64,000 nt of DNA, from the NCBI GenBank assembly GCA_900596015.1, contig UVIF01000012.1, forward strand, positions 1 through 64,000, written 5' to 3'. Source of the stretch: Pseudomonas viridiflava (GTDB lineage: Bacteria; Pseudomonadota; Gammaproteobacteria; Pseudomonadales; Pseudomonadaceae). The translations under genes and the position numbers were made by a program. The number at the start of each line of letters is the position of its first letter. Position 1 is the stretch's first letter. This document shows, one piece after another, positions 8,390-17,342 of this stretch. The notes beneath the pieces are model-generated. The model worked only from the letters and a program-made list of their open reading frames with translations, was not told the origin of the DNA and made no database searches.

Positions 8390-9427
8390 ATGAAAACCTT
8401 GTCTTTCGGTTCTGTCCTATCCCTGTTGTACGTGGCCATGGCGTGTTCCACCAGCGCCCAGGCCGAGCAGATTACCTTCGTCTCCCAAGGTGGCGTGTAT
8501 CAGGAGGCGCAGACCAAGGCCATCCTCGACCCTGCCGCCAAGTTGCTCGGCATCACCATCAAGCAGGACAGCGTTCCGGACGCCTGGCCCATGGTCAAAG
8601 CCCAGGGTGAAACCGGCAAGCCGGTGTGGGACGTCATCGACACCCCGCCTTCGAACTGTATCCGTGGTGGCCGCGAAGGCCTGATCGAACCGCTGGACCT
8701 GGCGAAAATGCCCAACGTCAAGGGCATGCCCGAGGCCTATCGCACGCCTTACTCGGTGGCCTACGAGTTCTATTCCTCGGTCCTGGGCTACAACACCAAG
8801 AGCCTGAAGAAGGTCCCGCAAAGCTGGGCCGACTTCTGGAACGTCAAGGACTTCCCGGGCACCCGCGCATTGCGCAACGACCCCATGGGTACCCTGGAAG
8901 CGGCGCTGATTTCCGATGGCGTGCCGCGCGACAAACTCTACCCGCTGGACGTCGACCGCGCCTACAAGCGCCTGGCCCAGATCAAGCCGGACATCGCCGT
9001 GTGGTGGAGTTCGGGCGGGCAGTCGGCGCAGCTGCTCAACGACGGCGAAGTGGACATGCTGATGATCTGGAATGGTCGCGTGGGCGCGGTGAAGAAAGAC
9101 AACACCGATGTCGACTTCACCTACAACGACGGCATCCTGCAGAACACCCAGCTGTGCATTCTCAAGAACGCGCCGAACCTGGCCCAGGCGGTCAAGTTCG
9201 TCGACACCGCAGTGTCGCCCGATCTGCAGGCCGACCTGCCCAAGTACATCGATTACGGCCCTGGCAACCCCGCCGCGTTCGCCACTGGCAAGCTCAGCGC
9301 CGAACGGGGCAAGGAACTCCCCAGCTCGCCGGAGAACGCCGCCAAGCAGGCGCTGATGTCCGAGGAATGGTGGTCGTCGGCCGAAGGTATTGCCGCCAAG
9401 GACCGCTGGTTGAAATTCGTCCAGTAA
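8390..9427 (+). CDS. ABC transporter periplasmic binding protein, polyamine type
   Basis: A 345-residue PotD-like extracellular solute-binding protein. A Sec signal peptide (MKTLSFGSVLSLLYVAMACS, cut near SAQA-EQ) is followed directly by the mature start EQITFVSQGG. The body carries WDVIDTPPSN, PQSWADFWNVKDFPG and WWSSGGQSAQLLNDGEVDM. It is a clear paralogue of the binding protein at 24729-25781 (shared FVSQGG-YQEAQ, SWADFW/TWADFW, LYPLDV and GGQSAQL). No permease or ATPase lies beside it, so it may feed the permease set at 19.7-24.4 kb. An AGGATG ribosome site precedes the ATG. It probably heads an operon with the GMC oxidoreductase 13 bases downstream. Confidence 0.87.
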   Translation: MKTLSFGSVLSLLYVAMACSTSAQAEQITFVSQGGVYQEAQTKAILDPAAKLLGITIKQDSVPDAWPMVKAQGETGKPVWDVIDTPPSNCIRGGREGLIEPLDLAKMPNVKGMPEAYRTPYSVAYEFYSSVLGYNTKSLKKVPQSWADFWNVKDFPGTRALRNDPMGTLEAALISDGVPRDKLYPLDVDRAYKRLAQIKPDIAVWWSSGGQSAQLLNDGEVDMLMIWNGRVGAVKKDNTDVDFTYNDGILQNTQLCILKNAPNLAQAVKFVDTAVSPDLQADLPKYIDYGPGNPAAFATGKLSAERGKELPSSPENAAKQALMSEEWWSSAEGIAAKDRWLKFVQ

Positions 9428-9440
9428 GGCGGCCGCAAGC

Positions 9441-11114
9441 GTGATCGACTATCTGATTCTCGGCGGCGGCAGCGCGGGGTGCGTGCTGGCCGCCCGGCTG
9501 TCCGAAGACCCCAGCAAGCGCGTGTGCCTGGTGGAAGCCGGGCGTGACATTGCGCCGGGCAAGATGCCCGCGGCCATTGCCAGTCGCTACCCCGGCCGCG
9601 CCTATCTGGATGGGCGCAACATCTGGCAGCGCCTGACCGCCCGCATGGCCGCTCAGGGCAGTCGTCGCTACGAGCAGGCGCGCCTGCTTGGCGGCGGATC
9701 GGCGATCAATGCGCTGATGACCAACCGCGGGGCGCCGGATGACTACGACGAGTGGGGACGGCTCGGCGCCGAAGGCTGGAGCTGGGAAAACTGCCTGCCG
9801 TACTTTCGCAAGCTGGAAACCGACTGCGATTTCAGCGGGCCGTTGCACGGTAGCGACGGACCGGTACGGATCCGGCGTACTGCACCGGCTTTTCTGTCGC
9901 CCTTCGTGAAAGCGGTGATGGGAGAGCTCGGGTCTCGTGGCCTGCCTACCCGTGCGGACCAGAATGGTGAGTGGCAGGATGGCGTCTACGTGGGTGCCAT
10001 CGGCGTCAGCGAGCAGGGTGAACGGATTCCGGTGTCGGTGTGCTATCTCACCGACGAGGTGCGTGCCCGCCCCAACCTGACCCTGCGCACCGAGTGTGTG
10101 GTGGACCGCGTGCTGTTCCGCAGCACCCAGGCGGTGGGCGCGCGTTTGCTGGACCAGGCCGGCGTGGCCGAGGACGTGTTTGCCGGGGAGGTGATCGTCT
10201 GCGCCGGGGCGATCCACAGCCCTGCGCTGTTGATACGCAGTGGGGTTGGCCCGCTTGACCAATTGCTCGATCTGGGCGTACCGCTGGTGGCCGACCGGCC
10301 GGGCGTGGGTGGCAATCTCATGGAGCATCCGTCGATTGCCGTGTCGGCGTTGCTGACGCCGCAGGGGCGAACGCCCCACGTCGACGAGCATCACGAACAG
10401 GCCATCGTGCGCTTTTCGTCCGGATTGCCGGGCACGGTGCCGGGTGACATGCACGGTGCGATCCTGTCGCGTTCCGGCTGGCACTCGGTGGGTTATCGCC
10501 TGGGCACGATGTTCTTCTGGGTCAATAAATCCTACTCGCGTGGGCGTGTGCAGGTGACGTCGCTGGATCCGTTGCAGGAGCCGGAGGTCAGTTTCTCGAT
10601 GCTGTCCGAAGCACGCGACCTGCAGCGGTTGAAGCAGGCCTTGCGCATGGGTGCGCAGGCGTTGTCGGCACCGGGGCTGGACGGTCTGCGCAGTGTGGTG
10701 TTTCCATCCAGCTACTCGCCACGGGTGGCCAAGGTGGCGATGCCTGGCCGTTTCAATGCCATGCAGCGTGGGCTGTTGAGCGTGCTGCTGGACATCGCCG
10801 GCCCCTTGCGCGGGCTGTTGGTGCGAGGCCTGGTGACCCAAGGGGTAACCCTGGAAAAATTGCTCGCCGACGACAAGGCGCTGACTGCTTTCGTGCGCGC
10901 CAATGTGGGCGGTACCTGGCATCCGTCAGGCACCTGCCGCATGGGCCGTGCGGAGGATCCCCAAGCGGTGACCTTGAGTGACGGGCGGGTGATCGGCGTA
11001 ACGGGATTGCGGGTGTGCGATGCCTCATTGATGCCGTCGATTCCATGCGCCAACACCAATGTGCCGACCATCATGATGGCCGAGCGCATCGCCGATCTGA
11101 TCAAGGCGGGGTGA
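9441..11114 (+). CDS. GMC-family FAD oxidoreductase (choline/alcohol dehydrogenase type)
   Basis: A 557-residue flavoprotein that oxidises an alcohol to an aldehyde. FAD-binding LILGGGSAGCVLAARLSEDP opens the protein, the GMC signature is LLGGGSAINALMTNRG at about 76-91, the second signature is GAIHSPALLIRSGVGP at about 256-271, and the catalytic His region is GTWHPSGTCRMG at about 491-502. Translation starts at GTG 9441, 13 bases after the binding protein. With the convergent aldehyde dehydrogenase downstream, it suggests alcohol to aldehyde to acid oxidation of an imported amino alcohol or similar substrate. The substrate is inferred only from context. Confidence 0.9.
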   Translation: MIDYLILGGGSAGCVLAARLSEDPSKRVCLVEAGRDIAPGKMPAAIASRYPGRAYLDGRNIWQRLTARMAAQGSRRYEQARLLGGGSAINALMTNRGAPDDYDEWGRLGAEGWSWENCLPYFRKLETDCDFSGPLHGSDGPVRIRRTAPAFLSPFVKAVMGELGSRGLPTRADQNGEWQDGVYVGAIGVSEQGERIPVSVCYLTDEVRARPNLTLRTECVVDRVLFRSTQAVGARLLDQAGVAEDVFAGEVIVCAGAIHSPALLIRSGVGPLDQLLDLGVPLVADRPGVGGNLMEHPSIAVSALLTPQGRTPHVDEHHEQAIVRFSSGLPGTVPGDMHGAILSRSGWHSVGYRLGTMFFWVNKSYSRGRVQVTSLDPLQEPEVSFSMLSEARDLQRLKQALRMGAQALSAPGLDGLRSVVFPSSYSPRVAKVAMPGRFNAMQRGLLSVLLDIAGPLRGLLVRGLVTQGVTLEKLLADDKALTAFVRANVGGTWHPSGTCRMGRAEDPQAVTLSDGRVIGVTGLRVCDASLMPSIPCANTNVPTIMMAERIADLIKAG

Positions 11115-11148
11115 GGCCGCGTTCCTCCAGGCAGACCGCGGCGCCTGG

Positions 11149-11213
11149 TTCGCGGCCGATGACCGCTCCTACGGGTGGCCGGTCAACGGTCGGAGCGGTC
11201 CCTGGCCGCGAAG
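11149..11213. repeat. REP pair (gcggccg variant)
   Basis: Inverted units ttcgcggccgatgaccgctcctacggg and gagcggtccctggccgcgaa lie between the convergent GMC and aldehyde dehydrogenase genes. Confidence 0.65.
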
Positions 11214-11229
11214 GGCGCGCTGCGGTGTG

Positions 11230-12657
11230 TCAGGTACCCCAGCCTACGATGCCTTTCACCTCGAGAAACGCTTCCAACCCCCATTCGGCGTATTCTCGGC
11301 CATTGCCTGATTGCTTGTAGCCACCGAACGGCGCCGCCGGGTCCCAGTTGGGATAGTTGATGTAGACGCTGCCGGCGCGCATCTGCAGGGCCACTTGGCG
11401 TGCCCGTGCAAGGCTGGCCGACTGCACGTACGCGGCCAGCCCGAACACGCTGTCGTTGGCCATGCGTACCGCGTGCTGTTCATCGGTATAGGGCTGGATC
11501 ACCAGTACCGGGCCGAAGATTTCCTCGCGGGCAATCGTCATCTGCGCATCCACCCCGGCGAAGATCGTTGGCTGCACGTAATATCCGAAGTCCAGCCCGG
11601 CCGGTCGGCCCAGACCGCCACACACCAACTGTGCGCCTTCCTCGATGCCGATGGCGATCATCCGCTGGATTGCCTGGTATTGCCGGTCACTGATCACCGG
11701 GCCCAGGGTGGTGGACGGATCGTCGGGTGCGCCGACTCGATGGGCCGATGCCGCCGCGCGAGCGATCGCCACTGCCTGATCGTGCAGCGCGGCGGGTACC
11801 AGCATCCGCGTGGGCGCGTTGCAGGACTGGCCGCTGTTGCCGAAACATCCGTTGACCCCTGCGGTCACCGCTGCGTGCAGGTCCACATCGTCGAGCAGGA
11901 TATTGGCCGACTTGCCGCCCAGTTCCTGGTGCACCCGCTTGACCGTCGGTGCGGCCAGCCGCGCCACTTCCACGCCGGCTCTGGTGGAGCCGGTGAACGA
12001 CACCATGTCCACGTCGGGGTGGCCGGCCAGCGCTGCGCCCACGCCAGGCCCGTCGCCATTGATCAGGTTGAACACACCCGCCGGTACCCCGGCGCTGTGC
12101 AACACTTCGGCAAAAATGATGGCGTTGATCGGCGCAATTTCGCTCGGTTTGAGCACCAGCGTGCAACCGGCCGCCAGCGCCGGTGCCACTTTGCAGGCGA
12201 TCTGGTTGATCGGCCAGTTCCAGGGCGTGATCAACGCCACCACGCCGACCGGCTCCTGATTGATCAGCGTGGTACCGCGCCGGGTGCGGAACTCGAAGCT
12301 GTCCAGGGTGCGCAGCATCTGCTCCAGGTGACGCTTGCCGATGCCGGCCTGCCAGTCGTGGGCCAGAGCTTTGGGCGCGCCGACTTCCTGCATGATGGCC
12401 GCGGCGATGTCGTCGTAGCGGGCCATGAAGGACTCGAGAATTCGTTCGAGCAGCGCCTTGCGTTCGGCCGCAGTGGTAAACGCAAAGTCGGCAAAGGCAC
12501 GCCGCGCCGCCGCGACGGCCGCATCGACGTCGGCCTGTTCACCCAGGGCGATTTCGGCAAAGGCCTGTTCGCTGGCCGGGTTGATCACGGCCAATCGGCG
12601 CACGCCCGACGGCTCGACCCATCGTCCGTCTATATAGAACTTCAACGCATTGTCCAA
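11230..12657 (-). CDS. NAD-dependent aldehyde dehydrogenase
   Basis: A 475-residue aldehyde dehydrogenase. Motifs: TPWNWPINQIACKVAPALAA, FTGSTRAGVEVARLA, general base Glu in HQELGGKSANILLDD, catalytic Cys in NSGQSCNAPTRM, and EEIFGPVLVIQPY. The open frame runs far upstream, but homology begins at DNALKFYIDGRW. A TTG at 12657 with GGAGAG six bases before it is the best start; no ATG or GTG is equally well placed. It is convergent with the GMC dehydrogenase and divergent from a LysR gene, which suggests shared pathway and regulation. Substrate not determined. Confidence 0.87.
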   Translation of the reverse strand: MDNALKFYIDGRWVEPSGVRRLAVINPASEQAFAEIALGEQADVDAAVAAARRAFADFAFTTAAERKALLERILESFMARYDDIAAAIMQEVGAPKALAHDWQAGIGKRHLEQMLRTLDSFEFRTRRGTTLINQEPVGVVALITPWNWPINQIACKVAPALAAGCTLVLKPSEIAPINAIIFAEVLHSAGVPAGVFNLINGDGPGVGAALAGHPDVDMVSFTGSTRAGVEVARLAAPTVKRVHQELGGKSANILLDDVDLHAAVTAGVNGCFGNSGQSCNAPTRMLVPAALHDQAVAIARAAASAHRVGAPDDPSTTLGPVISDRQYQAIQRMIAIGIEEGAQLVCGGLGRPAGLDFGYYVQPTIFAGVDAQMTIAREEIFGPVLVIQPYTDEQHAVRMANDSVFGLAAYVQSASLARARQVALQMRAGSVYINYPNWDPAAPFGGYKQSGNGREYAEWGLEAFLEVKGIVGWGT

Positions 12658-12703
12658 AAGTCGCTCTCCACCAGTGATAAAAAAGGCCGATGCGCCCACG
12701 TAC

Positions 12704-12732
12704 CCGTAGCAGCGGCGCAAGCCGCGTCCGGG
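12704..12732. repeat. Single copy of gtagcagcggcgc repeat
   Basis: ccgtagcagcggcgcaagcc followed by gcgtccggg matches the 8101 and 16766 repeats with one substitution. It lies in the divergent spacer between the aldehyde dehydrogenase and the LysR gene. Confidence 0.65.
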
Positions 12733-12837
12733 TTTGCCGCCAGCGCCGCAGGGAAAAGGGTTACGTGCTGTCAGAATAGGAACGGTTTTCCTGTCGGGGC
12801 AATTTACTAATAGTTTTCCCAGGCATAAACTCAGGTC

Positions 12838-13785
12838 ATGTCCAACCTTCGCCGAAAACTGCCCAGCTCCGGCTCCTTGTTCGTTTTCGAGGCAGCCGCC
12901 CGTTGCGGCAGTTTTACCCGTGCGGCCGACGAACTCTGCGTCAGCCAGCCCGCCGTGAGCCGCATGCTCTCGCGCCTGGAAGAACACCTCGGGGTGCAGC
13001 TGTTCGAACGCGTTCGCGGTGGTGCGCGGCTCACCGAAAGCGGGACCCTTCTTTACCGCCGGGTCCAGGAAGGCTTCGACACCATCGAATCGGCCATCGG
13101 CGAAATCTCGGCTCGCGCCACCGGCATGGAAACCATCACCCTGTCGGTGTCCACCGCGTTCACCACGCATTGGCTGATGCCGCGCATGAGCCGTTTCAGC
13201 GAGCGCTTTCCCGCGGTGGACATGCGTTACCAGCTCATGTCCGGGCGGATCGGCGGGCCGTTGATGGATGTCGACCTGGGCATGCGTTATCTCGACGCCA
13301 GCAGCGTCAAAGCCGCAGACAGCCTGGTTCTGCCGGAGATCACCCTGCCTGTGTGCAGCCCGCAATACCGCGCCGGCGTGCCGAGCGGCAAGGGCAAGAA
13401 TGCAATGCCTGCGCTGATCCACATGGACAACCAGGACCGTACCTGGGCGGCGCCTTTCGACCAGGGTGGACGCGCAGACAATGCCCTGGTGTTCTCCGAT
13501 TATGCGGTAGTGGTGCAGGCCGCCTTGCTTGGCCAGGGCATGGCTCTGGGCTGGCTCAACGTGGTCTCGCACTGCCTGGCCAACGGGCAATTGCTGCCGG
13601 TGGGTGACGAGGTCACGGTCAGCGCCCGGCACTGCTGCCTGGTGACACCGGCCAACCGCCCGAGCCGTCCTATCGTCGAGAGCGTGCGCCAGTGGATCAT
13701 CAAAGAAATGCAGGCCGACATCGCTCACGTCGACGCGCTTTACCCACAGTTAGGCCTGGCTCGGAAGATCGCGGAGGCGTCGTGA
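12838..13785 (+). CDS. LysR-family regulator, GcvA-like
   Basis: A 315-residue LysR regulator of the GcvA subgroup. The HTH lies in FEAAARCGSFTRAADELCVS and QPAVSRMLSRLEEHLGVQLF; the effector domain holds the subgroup-typical MRYQLMSGRIGGPLMDVDLG segment and a C-terminal WIIKEM. It is divergent from the aldehyde dehydrogenase and runs in the same direction as the HAD, FAD oxidase and cupin genes, so it is a candidate controller of both sides. Inducer unknown. Confidence 0.88.
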   Translation: MSNLRRKLPSSGSLFVFEAAARCGSFTRAADELCVSQPAVSRMLSRLEEHLGVQLFERVRGGARLTESGTLLYRRVQEGFDTIESAIGEISARATGMETITLSVSTAFTTHWLMPRMSRFSERFPAVDMRYQLMSGRIGGPLMDVDLGMRYLDASSVKAADSLVLPEITLPVCSPQYRAGVPSGKGKNAMPALIHMDNQDRTWAAPFDQGGRADNALVFSDYAVVVQAALLGQGMALGWLNVVSHCLANGQLLPVGDEVTVSARHCCLVTPANRPSRPIVESVRQWIIKEMQADIAHVDALYPQLGLARKIAEAS

Positions 13786-13924
13786 ACACAGGTATGCCGC
13801 CATCGCGGGAAAAACGGTAGGTTATGCCCTGAGGTAAGGACAAAACAGAACATATGGCGATTCACCCGGCTGATAATTGAACCACACCTTGCACCTTCCC
13901 CTGGTTCATCATGCGGAGCGCCCT

Positions 13925-14629
13925 ATGTCATTCAAGCAGTTCAAAGCCCTGACGTTCGATGTCGTCGGCACCCTGATCGATTTCGAGGCCGGCATTCTCA
14001 ACCATGTGCGCGAAGTGGCTGGCGAAGCGGGCAAGGCGTGCAGCGACGACGACATCCTCAAGGCCTACCGCGATGCCCGCGCGATGCCCGATTCGGGCTG
14101 GTGGCCGGATGACCTGGAGCGCTGCTATCACTTGATCGCCCGCCAGCTCGGCTTGCCCGACAGCGACGAATACGCTCGCGGCCTGGCCCTGGCGGTGGAA
14201 AACTTTCCGGCCTTCCCCGACTCGGTCGAGGCGCTCAAGCGTCTGCACAAGCACTTCAAGCTGGTGGCCACCACCAACTCGCAGATCTGGGCCTTGAAGC
14301 ACATGGCCAAGACCCTCGACGAGCCCTTCGATGTGCGCGTGACGGTCGATGACGTGCGCTTCGAGAAGCCCGATCCGCAGTTCTTCGCCTACACCCGTGG
14401 GGTGCTGGCCACGCAGGGCATCGTCTTCGAAGAGATTCTCCACGTTGCGCAGAGCCAGTACCACGACATTGGTGTAGCCATGCGCCTGGGCTACCAGACC
14501 TGCTGGATCGAACGCCGCCATGCGCAGAAAGGCAGCGGCGGCACCCTGGAATCCGAGCACACCAAGCCGCACTACCATTTCACTTCGCTGGCGCAACTGG
14601 CCGACGCAGTCGAACAGGAACTGGGCTGA
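13925..14629 (+). CDS. HAD hydrolase, haloacid-dehalogenase (type II-like) family
   Basis: A 234-residue HAD hydrolase. The nucleophile loop is FDVVGTLID (Asp at about 10), the second motif is VATTNSQIW, the lysine motif is FEKPDPQFF, and the acidic motif is HVAQSQYHDIGVAMRLG. These fit the (S)-2-haloacid dehalogenase-like branch, many members of which act on other 2-substituted acids or phosphates. Start is ATG 13925 (MSFKQFKALTF) after GGAGCG; an upstream ATG is not family-like. It heads a probable operon with the FAD oxidase and cupin genes. A degenerate paralogue lies at 17343-18029. Confidence 0.82.
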   Translation: MSFKQFKALTFDVVGTLIDFEAGILNHVREVAGEAGKACSDDDILKAYRDARAMPDSGWWPDDLERCYHLIARQLGLPDSDEYARGLALAVENFPAFPDSVEALKRLHKHFKLVATTNSQIWALKHMAKTLDEPFDVRVTVDDVRFEKPDPQFFAYTRGVLATQGIVFEEILHVAQSQYHDIGVAMRLGYQTCWIERRHAQKGSGGTLESEHTKPHYHFTSLAQLADAVEQELG

Positions 14630-14676
14630 CAACAGCGGCGCTTGCTCCGAGCGCCGCCTTCTGGTGGAAACCGGCT

Positions 14677-15960
14677 ATGACTGCGAAGAGTTTATGGGCG
14701 GCCACCGCCCGACCCGCCCCGGCACTGCAAGCATTGCAGGGCGAGCGGCAGTGCGACGTGGTGATCGTCGGTGCCGGCTACACCGGGCTGTCTGCGGCTC
14801 ACCACATTGCCCTGAGCGGCCGCGAGCCGTTGATTCTGGAAGCCAATACCTTGGCCTGGGGCGCCAGTGGCCGTAACGGCGGCGTGGTGTCGCCCAAGTT
14901 TCGCGTCGGCTTTCCTGCGCTGATGCAGCGCTTCGATCGCGACACCGCTCTGCACATGTACCGCACCGGTTATGCCGCCGTGGACAGCCTGGTGGAAATG
15001 ATCGACAGCCTGGGCATCGAGGGCGCGCAGTTGCACATGGGTGGGCACATTGCGGCGGCCCACAACGAGCTTGCCCTGACCGGGCTGCGCACTACCGCTG
15101 ACTGGATCAAGCGCGAAACCGGCGGCGAGTCGTCGCGCATGATCGATGCGGGCCAGGTGCGGGAAATGACCGGCTCGACCCTTTTTCATGGCGGCCTGCT
15201 GACGCCGAAGGCGGGCGGTATCCATCCGCTCAACTATGCCCGGGGCATGGCTCACAGCCTGAACGAGCGCGGCGTGAAGATGTTCATCAACAGCCCGGCG
15301 TTGCAGGTCCGCCGGGAAGGCGACCGGGTCATCGTGCAAACGCCTCAGGGTCGGGTCACTGCCAAACAGGTGGTGTATGCCACCAACGGCTATTCCGACC
15401 AGAGCGCCGCGACCGATACTCTGCACCGGCGGCTGATTCCCTTTCGCAGCGCCATCATCGCCACCGCGCCACTGCCTGCCGATGTACTGGCCAAACTCAT
15501 GCCCGGCGGTCAGGTCTGTGGCGACACCAAACGCATGCTGCGCTGGTTCCGGGTGGTCGGCGACCGGCTGATCTTCGGCGGCCGCGGGGCGTTCGGCAAG
15601 GACGATTCGGACAGCGCCTTCGCCACCCTGCAACGCAGCATGGGCGTGGTGTTTCCGGTCCTGCGCGACCAGCCCGTGGCGTTTCGCTGGTCCGGACTGG
15701 TGGCCATGACCCTCGATTACCTGCCCCATGCGGGTCAACTGGACGCGCACAGCTTCTATGCCATCGGCTACAACGGCGGTGGCGTGGCGATGTCCACCTA
15801 CATGGGCAAGCAGCTGGCGGCCATGACCGCGGGCGAGCCGGTGCAACTGGGCCTGCTGGCGGGCGATACGTTCAACCCCATTCCCCTGCATGCCTTTCGC
15901 GCGCCGGGTGTGCGCCTGGCCGCAGGTTGGCAACAACTGCTGGACGCCATCGGCCGCTGA
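14677..15960 (+). CDS. FAD-dependent amine oxidoreductase, PuuB-like
   Basis: A 427-residue DAO-superfamily flavoenzyme. It opens with SLWAATARPAP, followed by the dinucleotide fold VVIVGAGYTGLSAAHHIALS and the WGASGRNGGVVSP flavin segment. The C-terminal part has GYNGGGVAMSTYMGKQLAAM. This layout is that of gamma-glutamylputrescine oxidase and related amine oxidases, which turn an amine into an aldehyde plus ammonia. Neighbouring GabT and SSADH-like genes make an amine to GABA-like to succinate route plausible. A paralogue with the same SLWAATA start lies at 29099-30376. Substrate is inference. Confidence 0.87.
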   Translation: MTAKSLWAATARPAPALQALQGERQCDVVIVGAGYTGLSAAHHIALSGREPLILEANTLAWGASGRNGGVVSPKFRVGFPALMQRFDRDTALHMYRTGYAAVDSLVEMIDSLGIEGAQLHMGGHIAAAHNELALTGLRTTADWIKRETGGESSRMIDAGQVREMTGSTLFHGGLLTPKAGGIHPLNYARGMAHSLNERGVKMFINSPALQVRREGDRVIVQTPQGRVTAKQVVYATNGYSDQSAATDTLHRRLIPFRSAIIATAPLPADVLAKLMPGGQVCGDTKRMLRWFRVVGDRLIFGGRGAFGKDDSDSAFATLQRSMGVVFPVLRDQPVAFRWSGLVAMTLDYLPHAGQLDAHSFYAIGYNGGGVAMSTYMGKQLAAMTAGEPVQLGLLAGDTFNPIPLHAFRAPGVRLAAGWQQLLDAIGR

Positions 15961-15993
15961 GCCGCGAACTTCTTCATTGCCAAGACGAAACCT

Positions 15994-16704
15994 ATGCCTC
16001 CGATTCTGCATTATTCACAGCCTCCCCTCGACCGCCGTTTGCCGGTCGCAGCCTTTGCTTTGCAGGACGACCCCCTGGCGGCCGGCCGTACCGTGCATTT
16101 CCATGACCCCCAAACGGGCTACGCGGTGGGCGCCTCGACCAGCGTTGGCGCCAATTTGTCGATCGACGATTTTCCCTGGGTCGAACTGGGGATCGTGGAG
16201 GCCGGCGAGCTGACTCTGCAGGGCGAAGGTTTCGACCTGCGCCTGAAGGCCGGGGATTGTTTCGTGGTGCCTCGTGGTGTGGCGGTGCGCTGGCAGCATC
16301 GCGGGCAGCTGCGTCGCCTGTTCATGGCTTTCCCCGGCTTGCCGCCGAGCAATGACATGCCTCGCACGCCGCTGAAGATCGACTTCGCTCAGTCACTGCC
16401 GCCCAGCGAGCCGCCGTCGGCGACGGTGCTGCTGACTCCGGCTCCGAAAGCCTGGAGCGAAACGATGTTCAGCGCGGCCAACTTGCGCATCGGTCTGTGG
16501 CAGTGCGAGCCCTATGCACGCAAGCAGGTGCAGCCAGGCTACAGCGAGCTGATGTTCATTCTGGAGGGCGCAGTGACCTTGACGCCCGAGCAGGGCGACG
16601 CCTGCACGGTAAGCGCAGGCGAGGTCGTGGTGGTGCCGGCGGGGGCGACCAACGCCTGGGCGAGCGAGCAGACGGTGCGCAAGGTGTTTTGCATATTGAG
16701 TTGA
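15994..16704 (+). CDS. Bicupin domain protein
   Basis: A 236-residue protein with two cupin folds. In the first, LGIVEAGELTLQGEGFDLRL and GDCFVVPRGVAVRWQH are visible at about 67-102. In the second, ELMFILEGAVTLT and AGEVVVVPAGATNAW occur at about 183-226. It lies 33 bases after the FAD oxidase and probably shares its transcript. Cupins of this kind near amine oxidases are usually of unknown role (isomerase, dioxygenase or sensor). The metal-binding His pattern is weak, so catalysis is not assured. Confidence 0.75.
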   Translation: MPPILHYSQPPLDRRLPVAAFALQDDPLAAGRTVHFHDPQTGYAVGASTSVGANLSIDDFPWVELGIVEAGELTLQGEGFDLRLKAGDCFVVPRGVAVRWQHRGQLRRLFMAFPGLPPSNDMPRTPLKIDFAQSLPPSEPPSATVLLTPAPKAWSETMFSAANLRIGLWQCEPYARKQVQPGYSELMFILEGAVTLTPEQGDACTVSAGEVVVVPAGATNAWASEQTVRKVFCILS

Positions 16705-16765
16705 GACCGCGTAACGGCCGGACGCGGCGTGGGATGTGTGGGGTGGGCGGGCGTGGACATCGGCC

Positions 16766-16793
16766 CTGTAGCAGCGGCGCGAGCCGCGTCCGG
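16766..16793. repeat. Single copy of gtagcagcggcgc repeat
   Basis: ctgtagcagcggcgcgagcc followed by gcgtccgg is identical to the left arm at 8101. A diverged opposite arm (ggccggacgcggcg) lies about 40 bases upstream. It separates the convergent cupin and Lrp genes. Confidence 0.7.
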
Positions 16794-16812
16794 GGTCACC
16801 GCGGTGCGTGAA

Positions 16813-17304
16813 TCAAACCGCGCGCACCAGGCTGCGCAACGGCACAGCGCTCTTGAGCACCGGGCTCTTGATGACGATGTAGCTGAAATACTTGTCGATA
16901 CCGATGTTCTTGTCGAGGATCGACTCCATCAGCTCCTGGTAGTGCTGGATGCTGCTGCACAGGAACCGCACCAGGTAGTCATACCCGCCGCTGATCAAAT
17001 GGCATTCGAGCACCTCGTCGATGTTGCGGATGCTCGATTCGAACTTCACGAAATCGGCACGTTTGTGGTCCGACAGGGTCACCTCGGTGAACACCGTGAC
17101 GGAGCTGGCGAACTTGGCCAAGTTGACGTGCGCTTCATAACCACTGATGTAGCCCGCCGACTCCAGGCGTTTGACCCGTTGCAGGCAGGGGCTGGGTGAC
17201 AGGCCAACGGCTTCGGCGAGGCTGACGTTGGTCATGCGCCCGTCCTTCTGCAGCTGCACCAGGATATTGATGTCGATGCGATCCAGTTTCGTTGCAGCAT
17301 CCAT
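16813..17304 (-). CDS. Lrp/AsnC-family regulator
   Basis: A 163-residue feast/famine regulator. The HTH is at about 8-50 (LDRIDINILVQLQKDGRMTN, SPSPCLQRVKRLESAGYI), and the C-terminal RAM effector domain contains HLISGGYDYLVRF. It is the last gene of a minus-strand run (binding protein, permeases, gabD, ATPase, gabT, HAD), so it likely senses an amino acid or amine made or imported by that run. Confidence 0.88.
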   Translation of the reverse strand: MDAATKLDRIDINILVQLQKDGRMTNVSLAEAVGLSPSPCLQRVKRLESAGYISGYEAHVNLAKFASSVTVFTEVTLSDHKRADFVKFESSIRNIDEVLECHLISGGYDYLVRFLCSSIQHYQELMESILDKNIGIDKYFSYIVIKSPVLKSAVPLRSLVRAV

Positions 17305-17342
17305 GGGGTGGACCTCGTCAAGTCAAAGCATGAACGTGGGCC

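Noticed and set aside
9294-10922. 542-codon minus-strand frame opposite the GMC oxidoreductase
   Set aside because: Codon-bias shadow; low-complexity His/Gln/Arg-rich translation and no motif.
11230-13728. 832-codon minus-strand frame taken as a single protein
   Set aside because: Only the part from 12657 downward is aldehyde dehydrogenase; the rest is antisense to the LysR gene at 12838.
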